Of a stretch of 15,243 nucleotides of DNA, positions 8,076 through 13,805 are shown in pieces. The position numbers were made by a program, and so were the translations under genes. The DNA comes from VRUE01 sp035260485 (GTDB lineage Bacteria > Actinomycetota > Thermoleophilia > Solirubrobacterales > 70-9). The notes under the pieces are model-generated. The model searched no databases. It worked only from the letters and a program-made list of their open reading frames with translations, and was not told the DNA's origin. Every line of letters begins with the position of its first letter. The first letter of the stretch is position 1. Where the stretch lies: contig DATFVC010000021.1 in assembly GCA_035260485.1 (NCBI GenBank), positions 1 to 15,243 of the forward strand, written 5' to 3'.

Positions 8076-8109
8076 CGAAAGGCGCCCCTGGGCGCCTTTC
8101 GTGCGTTTT
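8076..8109 (+). terminator. Putative intrinsic terminator, 11-bp perfect stem
   Basis: CGAAAGGCGCC (8076-8086) and GGCGCCTTTCG (8091-8101) are exact complements with a CCTG loop. On the plus strand the stem is followed by TGCG and four T residues (8106-8109). On the minus strand no T-run follows, so if it terminates anything it is a plus-strand transcript begun within the intergenic region. No promoter for such a transcript was identified. Confidence 0.5.
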
Positions 8110-8185
8110 GGGGTCTCTTGGCGGCTTTTTGCGCAGTTTGCAAGGTCTTGGCCAGTTGATCTAAGTGGGTTGCCGAGGCTATGAC

Positions 8186-8227
8186 GACCGTTTACGGTCA
8201 TTTCGCAGACTGCACGCGGCGGTCTGC
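8186..8227. other. Two small inverted repeats in the HD-GYP leader region
   Basis: GACCG/CGGTC (8186-8190 and 8195-8199, loop TTTA) and GCAGAC/GTCTGC (8205-8210 and 8222-8227, 11-base loop). They lie 76 to 117 bases upstream of the HD-GYP start and could be operator half-sites or leader structure. No family was recognised. Confidence 0.35.
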
Positions 8228-8302
8228 CCAGCCAAGGTGCTTCCTGCGATCTGTGGAACCCTAGACTGAGGCAGGCGCGCTGCGATTGTCTCAATCACGA
8301 CC

Positions 8303-9709
8303 ATGGAAAACGAGCGGCCCACGCGGTTGAACCATGCGCTGTTGGTGACCGGCCTTGTCGGAGCCATCGCGGTTGCGGTTTGGCAGGCCCCGAATGCGAA
8401 CTGGAATCTCGCCCTGTTCGGCATCCTGCTCGGATTCTCGATCTTCAGCGATGTGATGTCGATCGAAACGGAATCGCGCCTGAAGATCTCCGGCAACTTC
8501 CTCGCGCTCGTCCTGGCCATGGTCCTCCTCGGCGGAACGCCGGCGGCGTTGATCGGCATCGTCTCGATTCTCGCCGGATGGCTGCGCTTTCGAGAAGGCC
8601 TGCACGATCTTCTCGTCAACTCGCTGACCTACATCACCTTTCCGCTCGTGGTCGGGGCCGGATTCAACGAAGTCGTCGTCGCCACCCAGATCAGCTCTGC
8701 CGAACCGGCCTTCTATGTCCTGGTCTTCGGTGCCTTCCTCGCGGCGCTGGCAATGAATTTCACGATGATCGCGGTCGACGCCTGCTATCTGGAGCGCAGC
8801 TCTTTCGTCGAGAAAGTCCGCAAGGTGATGATCCCGCTGCTTCCCTCGGAGCTGGCAGCGGCGCTGATGGCGGTCGGGGTCGTCTTCATCTACATCCAGA
8901 TCGGTCTGGCGGGAGTCGCGCTGTTCGGCATCGTGCTGGTCACCTTCCAGTACCTGCTCGGCGCTCTGCTCAAGTCGCAGGAGCGCGCTCGAGAGCTGGA
9001 GGTTCGAACCAACCAGCTGGCCAGCTTCCAGGTCGGGATGTTGAGCGCGCTGCTGCGTACGCTTGACCTGCGGGACCAGATGACCGCCCGCCACAGTGCC
9101 GCCGTCGCGCGCTATTCGCGGGCGATCGCCCAGCGCGCCGGCCTATCGCGCCGCGAGGAGGAGCTGGTCCACATCGCCGCGCTCCTGCACGACATCGGCA
9201 AGTTCATCCTCCCCGACCGGATCCTGAAGGCGAACGTGCCGCTGACCGACGAAGACTGGATGCTGATCCGCCGTCACCCCCAGCAGGGCGCCCGCGTCGT
9301 CTCCTCGCTGGACGGTTACGGGCCGGTCGCCGAGATCATCCTCGCCCACCATGAGCGAATCGACGGCAAGGGCTATCCGCGCGGCCTCGAAGGCGACAGC
9401 ATTCCCGAGCTGGCGCGGATCATCTCGGTCGCCGACACCTACGACGTGATGACCGCACGCGACTCCTACCGCACGCCGACCTCCAGCTATGAGGCGATCC
9501 AGGAGCTGCGGCGGGTGGCCGGCAAACAGCTCGACGCCCGCTTCGTCGAGGTCTTCGTCGAGCTGCTCGAGGACAAAGACGTCTCCTTCCGTCATGGCGA
9601 GGAGGCGGACTTCGAGCGCGAGCTGTCGCTGGAAGCCCGGATCGCCGAGACCGCCAGTCCGGGCATCGACTCCGGCCGCTTCCAGGTCGCCGGCGTCAGC
9701 GTCGGCTAA
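8303..9709 (+). CDS. Membrane-anchored HD-GYP domain phosphodiesterase
   Basis: Predicted to hydrolyse cyclic-di-GMP at the membrane. 468 residues: residues 10 to about 222 contain roughly seven or eight hydrophobic segments forming a membrane sensor-like region, then a short amphipathic linker (SQERARELEVRTNQLASF), then the HD-GYP domain from about 245 to 425. The metal-site residues are present: H264, H296-D297 (HDIGK), H325, H349-H350, D378. The diagnostic HHERIDGKGYP runs from 349 to 359, so the domain should be active. A 40-residue acidic tail follows. Start ATG 8303 is where hydrophobicity and coding signal begin; no Shine-Dalgarno is seen. No GGDEF or EAL gene is in the window, so its signalling partner is unknown. 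Confidence 0.93.
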   Translation: MENERPTRLNHALLVTGLVGAIAVAVWQAPNANWNLALFGILLGFSIFSDVMSIETESRLKISGNFLALVLAMVLLGGTPAALIGIVSILAGWLRFREGLHDLLVNSLTYITFPLVVGAGFNEVVVATQISSAEPAFYVLVFGAFLAALAMNFTMIAVDACYLERSSFVEKVRKVMIPLLPSELAAALMAVGVVFIYIQIGLAGVALFGIVLVTFQYLLGALLKSQERARELEVRTNQLASFQVGMLSALLRTLDLRDQMTARHSAAVARYSRAIAQRAGLSRREEELVHIAALLHDIGKFILPDRILKANVPLTDEDWMLIRRHPQQGARVVSSLDGYGPVAEIILAHHERIDGKGYPRGLEGDSIPELARIISVADTYDVMTARDSYRTPTSSYEAIQELRRVAGKQLDARFVEVFVELLEDKDVSFRHGEEADFERELSLEARIAETASPGIDSGRFQVAGVSVG

Positions 9710-9774
9710 CAACCCGCCGACGGGCCTAAAACGTCAGATATAGACGCGTTTTCGGCCCATCGGCCCTCGGGCGA

Positions 9775-9780
9775 TACGGT
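9775..9780 (+). promoter_or_regulatory. Possible -10 (TACGGT) for a leaderless alcohol dehydrogenase mRNA
   Basis: TACGGT ends 8 bases before the ATG at 9789, so the transcript could begin at or next to the start codon; no Shine-Dalgarno is present. No convincing -35 is visible (TTCGGC at 9751-9756 is weak). Confidence 0.35.
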
Positions 9781-9788
9781 TCCGCGTC

Positions 9789-10823
9789 ATGCGCGCGGTG
9801 ACTTTTCAGGCTCCTGGCGAGGTCCGGATCGAGGAGAAGGCCGATCCTGAGATCGTGGCTGCCGACGACGCGGTGGTGCGGGTCGAGGCGAGCGGGATCT
9901 GCGGCTCCGACCTTCACATCTACCACGGGCGGGTTCCGGTCGAGCCCGGCTTCACGGTCGGGCACGAGTTCGTCGGCACGGTGCTGGCGACGGGTGACGA
10001 GGTCGAGCGGGTCGCCGTTGGCGACCGCGTGCTGGGCTGCTTCCACACTGCCTGTGCCACCTGTGTCGCCTGCCTGCGCAGCGACTACCACCGCTGCGAG
10101 CGGGGCCGCACCTTCGGCCACGGCTCAAAGCTCGGCGATCTGCAGGGCGCCCAGGCAGAGCAGCTGCTGGTGCCGCACGCCAACCTGACTCTGCGGGCGG
10201 TTCCGGAGGGGATGTCGGACGAGGTGGCGCTGTTTGCCGGCGACGTGATGGGCACCGGCTACCACGCCGTCGCCCACGCCGGGACGCGGTCCGGCGACAC
10301 GGTTGCCGTGCTCGGCCTCGGCCCGGTCGGCCTCTGCGCGGTCCAGGCGGCGGTGGTGGCAGGTGCGACCAAGGTCTTCGCAATCGACTCGGTCGAGGCG
10401 CGGCTGGCGATGGCGGAGCGGTTCGGTGCCGTGCCGCTCCATCTCGGCGAGGACGAGCCGAAGCGCGCCGTGCGCGCAGCCACCGAGGGCCGCGGCGTCG
10501 ACGTCGTCGTCGACGCGGTCGGCGACCCGGGCCCGCTGGCGATGGCGGTCAGCCTTGCCCGCGATGCTGGCGCCGTCTCCGGGATCGGCGCCTACGCCGG
10601 CAAGGGCGAGGTTCCCCTCGGACTCGCCTGGCTCAAGGGACTTACGCTGCGGCTCGGCCTCGCCAACGTGATTGCCCATGTCGACCGCGTCCTCGGTCTG
10701 CTCGAGGCGGGCAAGCTCGATCCCTCGCCGCTCGTCACGCACCACATGAAGCTCGACCAGGCTGCCGAAGCCTATGAGCTCTATGACCATCGAGAGGCTT
10801 TGAAGATCGTCCTGACGCCCTAG
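9789..10823 (+). CDS. Zinc-dependent medium-chain alcohol dehydrogenase
   Basis: Cytosolic NAD(P)-dependent oxidoreductase acting on an alcohol, polyol or aldehyde; substrate not determinable. 344 residues, the family's normal length. Catalytic zinc ligands: C38 (GICGSD) and H59-E60 (GHE). Structural zinc cysteines: C89, C92, C95, C103 (C-x2-C-x2-C-x7-C). Rossmann motif GLGPVG lies near residue 176. The segment GDVMGTGYHAV links the two lobes. Start ATG 9789 is preceded by a TAnnnT element rather than a ribosome site, suggesting a leaderless message. It stands 79 bases after the HD-GYP gene and 59 bases before the next coding start, both with their own probable promoters, so it is likely monocistronic. 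Confidence 0.93.
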   Translation: MRAVTFQAPGEVRIEEKADPEIVAADDAVVRVEASGICGSDLHIYHGRVPVEPGFTVGHEFVGTVLATGDEVERVAVGDRVLGCFHTACATCVACLRSDYHRCERGRTFGHGSKLGDLQGAQAEQLLVPHANLTLRAVPEGMSDEVALFAGDVMGTGYHAVAHAGTRSGDTVAVLGLGPVGLCAVQAAVVAGATKVFAIDSVEARLAMAERFGAVPLHLGEDEPKRAVRAATEGRGVDVVVDAVGDPGPLAMAVSLARDAGAVSGIGAYAGKGEVPLGLAWLKGLTLRLGLANVIAHVDRVLGLLEAGKLDPSPLVTHHMKLDQAAEAYELYDHREALKIVLTP

Positions 10824-10846
10824 CCGATCGCCAGATTCCGGCGGAT

Positions 10847-10875
10847 TTGTGAAATTAGGTGTTTCTCTCTACAGT
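10847..10875 (+). promoter_or_regulatory. Promoter TTGTGA-17-TACAGT of the TIMP-like gene
   Basis: -35 TTGTGA (10847-10852) and -10 TACAGT (10870-10875) are separated by exactly 17 bases; each matches four of six consensus positions. A GTG codon in frame with the TIMP-like gene begins 7 bases after the -10, which is where transcription should start, so the message is probably leaderless. Confidence 0.6.
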
Positions 10876-10882
10876 GGGACGA

Positions 10883-11380
10883 GTGCGGGTGAGGCGCCTT
10901 TCACTTGCTGCGGCGATCGGGGCTACCCTGGGCGCGCTGGTCTTCATCGAGAGCGCCCAGGCCTGCTCCTGCGTGCCGATGGCGCCGGGCGATGCGATGC
11001 GGCAGGCGGACGCGGCGATTGTCGGCCGCCTGGTGAAGGTGGTTCCGAGGAGCCGTTCTCAGGCCGACTACCGCTACCGGGTGCAGCGCGTTTACAAGCG
11101 GGCGCCGGGGATCCGGCGCGGGCGGACGATCTCGGTGCACAGCGCGAGCGAGTCCACGGCATGTGGCCTACCCGGCCAGACCGGGCGCCGTTATGGCCTC
11201 CTGCTGAATGCGCCCCCCGTTGTGCATCCCGGGGATGCAAAAAGGGGGGCGGGTCAAGGCCGCCCCTGGCTGGGCGGGCTTTGCGGGGTCGTTGCGCCGC
11301 GGAAGCTTCGATCAGCGGCGCGGCACTCGGGCCAAGAGGAGCGTCGCCCGACCAGTCTGGGGCTTAGCTGTGCTAGTTGA
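10883..11380 (+). CDS. Secreted TIMP-like (NTR-fold) protein with palindromic insertion
   Basis: Exported protein of 165 residues; function unknown. A signal peptide (basic start, hydrophobic 6-22, cleavage after AQA at residue 27) leaves a mature N-terminus C-S-C, the hallmark of tissue-inhibitor-of-metalloproteinase-like proteins. Further family-like elements follow: ADAAIVGRLVKV, YRYRVQRVYKRAPG, a TACG cysteine segment, GRRYGLLL and WLGGLCGVV. The start is GTG 10883 (GTG 10889 also possible); the open frame begins earlier at ATG 10859, but that would include the promoter. Between GLLLNA and GQGRPWLGGLC the reading frame carries about 13 residues encoded by a 39-base palindrome, apparently an in-frame insertion. 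The last 20 residues are unlike a folded domain. Its stop codon lies inside the next gene's operator. Protease inhibition is a family-level possibility only. Confidence 0.72.
   Translation: MRVRRLSLAAAIGATLGALVFIESAQACSCVPMAPGDAMRQADAAIVGRLVKVVPRSRSQADYRYRVQRVYKRAPGIRRGRTISVHSASESTACGLPGQTGRRYGLLLNAPPVVHPGDAKRGAGQGRPWLGGLCGVVAPRKLRSAARHSGQEERRPTSLGLSCAS
11212..11250. repeat. 39-bp palindromic element inside the TIMP-like gene
   Basis: Outer arms GCCCCCC (11212-11218) and GGGGGGC (11244-11250), inner arms TGCATCC (11223-11229) and GGATGCA (11233-11239), a CGG loop, and a small internal loop of GTTG facing AAAA. Length is exactly 13 codons, so the frame is kept. No T-run follows on either strand, which argues against an intrinsic terminator. 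Confidence 0.6.
11260..11277. repeat. Second inverted repeat CCGCCC/GGGCGG
   Basis: CCGCCC (11260-11265) and GGGCGG (11272-11277) with a 6-base loop, ten bases after the 39-bp palindrome and still within the TIMP-like reading frame. In such GC-rich sequence this could be chance. Confidence 0.3.
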
Positions 11381-11394
11381 CTAACACACTAAGC
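11362..11394. promoter_or_regulatory. Near-perfect palindromic operator of the GntR gene
   Basis: Arms read GCTTAG, (C), TGTG, C, TAGT, then TG at the centre, then ACTA, A, CACA, CTAAGC. Apart from one bulged C (11368) and one central mismatch (11373/11384) the two halves are exact complements, 14 paired bases each. The core with TAGT and ACTA flanked by TGTG and CACA resembles operators of GntR-family repressors. It contains the -35 hexamer of the regulator gene, so binding would block that promoter; autoregulation is the natural inference. Confidence 0.75.
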
Positions 11395-11405
11395 TGTTCT
11401 ACTGT
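11377..11405 (+). promoter_or_regulatory. Promoter TTGACT-17-TACTGT of the GntR gene
   Basis: -35 TTGACT (11377-11382, five of six matches) lies in the centre of the palindrome; -10 TACTGT (11400-11405) follows a 17-base spacer. The ATG at 11415 is 9 bases after the -10, leaving a leader of at most a few bases. It is the best promoter match in the window. Confidence 0.72.
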
Positions 11406-11414
11406 GTCGCTTCA

Positions 11415-12146
11415 ATGGCACAGCAAGCCGCGCGCGAGCCGAACCCGTTCTCGATCGATCCCGACGACGAGCTGCCGGTCGGCCTGCAGCTGACCTGGCG
11501 CCTGCGGGCGCTGATCGCCACCGGCCGCCTCGCTTCCGGCGAGCGCCTGCCGAGCTTCCGCCGCCTCTCCGAGTGGGCCGGGGTCAACGTCAACACGGTG
11601 CGCGCCGTCTACGCCGGGCTCGAGCAGGAGGGGCTGGTCGTCAGCCTGCAGGGCCAGGGCACTTTCGTCGCCGAGGGGATCGAAGCAGCGGCGCAACTCG
11701 AGGAGATCGCGACCGATGCGCTGCGCCGCGCCCACGAGGCCGGCCTCAGCCCGCGTGAGCTGGCGATCGTCGCCTCGGCCTGCGCGAGCATGCCCGGAGC
11801 GCTGGACGACGCCCGCGGAGAGCCGCCAGTCGACCTCCCCGACCTGGCCGAGGAGAGCGAGGCGATCGAGGTCCGCCACGAGCTGCGGCGCCAGATCGCC
11901 AGGCTCGAGGCCGAGCTGGCCGCCTATCCGCGCGACCTGCCGCGCGACCTGCCGACGGCGCCGCGCCGCGCCAGCGCCCATGTCGCCGGGGTCGAGGAGC
12001 TGGAGCAGACGCGGGACACGCTGATCGCCCAGCTCTCCGAAGCTCAGCGGGCGGCCGAGCAGCGGGCGTGGCGGGCGGGGCGCGAAAGGGTGCAGGAGGC
12101 CAGTCCCCTCGAGCGGGCGATGAACTGGTGGCGGCACAAGCTCTAG
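11415..12146 (+). CDS. GntR-family transcriptional regulator with C-terminal coiled coil
   Basis: DNA-binding repressor-type protein, 243 residues. Residues about 20 to 87 form a GntR winged helix: LPVGLQLTWRLRALIATGRL, SGERLPSFRRLSEWAGVN, NTVRAVYAGLEQEGLV and the wing QGQGTFVA. The rest has no standard effector domain (no FCD, UTRA or aminotransferase domain); it is an alpha-helical, acidic/basic stretch from about 145 to 235 with heptad-like leucine spacing, probably a coiled coil for dimerisation. Compact GntR proteins of the YtrA type often sit beside ABC-transporter genes, and this one overlaps the first YrbE permease by 19 bases. Expression is probably autorepressed through the palindrome at 11362-11394. 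The effector is unknown. Confidence 0.9.
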   Translation: MAQQAAREPNPFSIDPDDELPVGLQLTWRLRALIATGRLASGERLPSFRRLSEWAGVNVNTVRAVYAGLEQEGLVVSLQGQGTFVAEGIEAAAQLEEIATDALRRAHEAGLSPRELAIVASACASMPGALDDARGEPPVDLPDLAEESEAIEVRHELRRQIARLEAELAAYPRDLPRDLPTAPRRASAHVAGVEELEQTRDTLIAQLSEAQRAAEQRAWRAGRERVQEASPLERAMNWWRHKL

Positions 12147-12934
12147 CGCGGGCGTTCCTGCCCGCCAAGTCGTTCTTCGAGCAGGTGGGGGAGATGATGA
12201 TCCTCACCGCGCGGACGATCGTCTCCGCGATGAGGCCGCCCTATCCGTACGGGGAGGAGCTGGTCGGACAGTTCCTCTTCGTCCTCAAGCTCTCCTGGTT
12301 CCCGATGACGATCTCAACCTTTGCCCTCTGCCTGGGCGCGCCGGGTCTTCAGGCGGCGGGAGTTCTCTCCCTTTTCGGGGCGCTCGACCGGCTCGGCGGC
12401 TTCTTCGTCGTGACCGCGGTGCGCTTCATCGGCCCGATCGTCACGGCGGCTGTTGTCGCCGGCGTCGCCGGAACCGCGATCACCGCCGACCTCGGCGCCC
12501 GCAAGATCCGCGAGGAGCTCGATGCCCTGCAGGTGCTCGGAGTCGATCCGATCAAGAACCTCGTCGTGCCGCGCTTCCTGGCGCTGATCGTGATTACGGC
12601 ATTGCTCGATGTATTCGCGATCGTCTTCGGTCTCACCGCGGGAATCGTCGCGGAGCTTCTTTACAACCAGTCGCTCGGCGGCTTCTTTGCGACCCTCTTC
12701 ACCAACGCTCTCATCACCGACGTCTGGGCCTCGGTGCTGATGTGCTCGCTGTTCGGAGGGATCATCGCGGTCGTCTGCTGCTACAAAGGGATGACCGCCT
12801 CGGGCGGTCCGGCCGGGGTCGGTCGGGCTGTCAACCAGGCGGTGGTGATCGCGTTCATGGGGGTCTTCGCCTTTCTCTACGTCTTCACGGCGGTCCTGCT
12901 CGCATCGAATCCCGAACTGCAGTCGATTCGATGA
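12128..12934 (+). CDS. yrbEA: MlaE/YrbE-family ABC lipid transporter permease (first of pair)
   Basis: Membrane subunit of an MCE-type lipid transporter, 268 residues from GTG 12128. After an N-terminal amphipathic segment (FFEQVGEMM) come about five or six hydrophobic helices. Family signatures: EELDALQVLGVDP at 129-141, the cytoplasmic coupling region that contacts the ATPase, and YKGMTASGGPAGVG at 219-232. I chose GTG 12128 because FFEQVGE is conserved in actinobacterial homologues; GTG 12068 would add unlike sequence, and ATG 12194 or 12197, though preceded by GGGGGAG, would remove conserved residues. The coding sequence overlaps the regulator's end, so the two are probably co-transcribed. 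Confidence 0.9.
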   Translation: MAAQALARAFLPAKSFFEQVGEMMILTARTIVSAMRPPYPYGEELVGQFLFVLKLSWFPMTISTFALCLGAPGLQAAGVLSLFGALDRLGGFFVVTAVRFIGPIVTAAVVAGVAGTAITADLGARKIREELDALQVLGVDPIKNLVVPRFLALIVITALLDVFAIVFGLTAGIVAELLYNQSLGGFFATLFTNALITDVWASVLMCSLFGGIIAVVCCYKGMTASGGPAGVGRAVNQAVVIAFMGVFAFLYVFTAVLLASNPELQSIR

Positions 12935-12965
12935 GCGCGGAACGACCAAGCGTGCATCTCTGGTT

Positions 12966-12991
12966 CTTCCCGCCGAAAGAGAGGCGCGAAG
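12966..12991 (+). other. Hairpin between the two permease genes
   Basis: CTTCCCGCC (12966-12974) and GGCGCGAAG (12983-12991) pair over nine positions with one mismatch and an 8-base purine-rich loop. It fills the 64-base gap just upstream of the second permease start. There is no T-run, so RNA processing or translational control is more likely than termination. Confidence 0.4.
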
Positions 12992-12998
12992 CTGTGTG

Positions 12999-13796
12999 AT
13001 GACCGGCTGGCTCGAAGTCCCGCGCGGCTGGCTCGATTCCTTCGGCGAGATCGCCCGTTTCGGCGCCCGTGTTGCCGGGCTCGTCTACTCGGGACGCGTA
13101 TTGAAGTTCTTCGGCGAGAGTCTGCGCCAGGCCGGGATCCTGATTCTCGGCTCGGCGCTGATCATCTGGGCCTTCGTCTTCATCCTCGGCCTCAACTGCG
13201 GGATAATCGGGGCCTACTTCGTCCGCTCTCAGGGCGCCCCCGCTCTGTCGGGCATCTTCTCGGCCTACTGCGACTTGCGCGAGGGCCTGCCCTACGCCTT
13301 CGGCTACATCCTCTCGGCCAAGGTTGGCACCGGGATCGTCGCCGAGATCGGCGCGATGCGGATTTCCGACGAGATCGACGCGCTCGAGGTGATGGGCATC
13401 CCGCCGGTCACCTTCCTCGCCGCGACTCGCCTTCTGGGCGCCTGGATCGCGCTCCCGATCATCTATCTGGTCGGGGTAGGGATCGTCTACTTCGCCAGCT
13501 ACCTGGCTGTGGTCGAACAGATCGGCGATGTCTCCTCGGGTGGTTACCTGCTGATCTTCTGGACGTTCCAGGACTTCCTCGACGTGCTCTTCAGCCTGAC
13601 CAAGGGCATGGTGATGGCGACCGGCATAGTCCTGGTCGGCTGCTACTACGGATACACCGCCTCGGGTGGGCCGGTCGGTGTAGGGACCGCGACCGCCAAA
13701 TCCATGGTCGTCAACATCATCCTCGTCCACATCGTCGGCATGCTCGGCACCTTGATCTTCTACGGCTCCAATCCCCGGGCGCCGATCGGGGGCTGA
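12999..13796 (+). CDS. yrbEB: MlaE/YrbE-family ABC lipid transporter permease (second of pair)
   Basis: Partner permease, 265 residues from ATG 12999 (a GTG directly before it at 12996 is equally possible; GAGG at 12981-12984 is 11 to 14 bases upstream). It has the same topology as the first permease, with DEIDALEVMGIPP at 124-136 as the coupling region and YYGYTASGGPVGVG at 216-229. The two proteins are divergent paralogues, the YrbEA/YrbEB arrangement of actinobacterial mce operons. In those operons MCE-domain proteins normally follow at once; here the gene is followed after 9 bases by the convergent transferase gene. An ATPase and substrate-binding proteins would have to be encoded elsewhere. 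Confidence 0.91.
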   Translation: MTGWLEVPRGWLDSFGEIARFGARVAGLVYSGRVLKFFGESLRQAGILILGSALIIWAFVFILGLNCGIIGAYFVRSQGAPALSGIFSAYCDLREGLPYAFGYILSAKVGTGIVAEIGAMRISDEIDALEVMGIPPVTFLAATRLLGAWIALPIIYLVGVGIVYFASYLAVVEQIGDVSSGGYLLIFWTFQDFLDVLFSLTKGMVMATGIVLVGCYYGYTASGGPVGVGTATAKSMVVNIILVHIVGMLGTLIFYGSNPRAPIGG

Positions 13797-13805
13797 GCGC
13801 GCCGG

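Larger units (their letters stand above)
7855..8302. other. Divergent intergenic region with repeats and hairpins
   Basis: 448 bases without a convincing gene, between the minus-strand exporter operon and the plus-strand HD-GYP gene. It is noticeably more AT-containing than the flanking genes. From left to right it holds a tandem 15-bp repeat (7881-7915), a TTGACA hexamer (7934-7939) with no acceptable -10, a very short possible reading frame (ATG 8002 to TAA at 8026-8028), two strong hairpins (8047-8069 and 8076-8101) and two weaker ones (8186-8199 and 8205-8227). It must contain the promoters of both flanking units, but I cannot place either with confidence. Confidence 0.6.

Noticed and set aside
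7847..8294. Minus-strand open frames of 98 and 85 residues in the divergent intergenic region
   Set aside because: They overlap each other, the first overlaps the MFS start, neither shows a ribosome site or a recognisable domain, and they cross the palindromic stems.
9713..9724. CCCG/CGGG inverted repeat after the HD-GYP gene as a terminator
   Set aside because: Only four base pairs and no following T-run, below what is credible in GC-rich DNA.
11212..11250. The 39-bp palindrome as an intrinsic terminator
   Set aside because: It lies inside an open reading frame whose family homology continues beyond it, and no T-run follows on either strand.
10849..11367. Alternative plus-strand frame overlapping the TIMP-like gene
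   Set aside because: No signal peptide or domain; the neighbouring frame has a signal peptide, the CSC N-terminus and a matching promoter.
12885..13730. Minus-strand open frame of 281 residues opposite the second permease
   Set aside because: Composition is extremely rich in Asp, Glu, Gly and Arg without any motif; the permease on the plus strand is clear.
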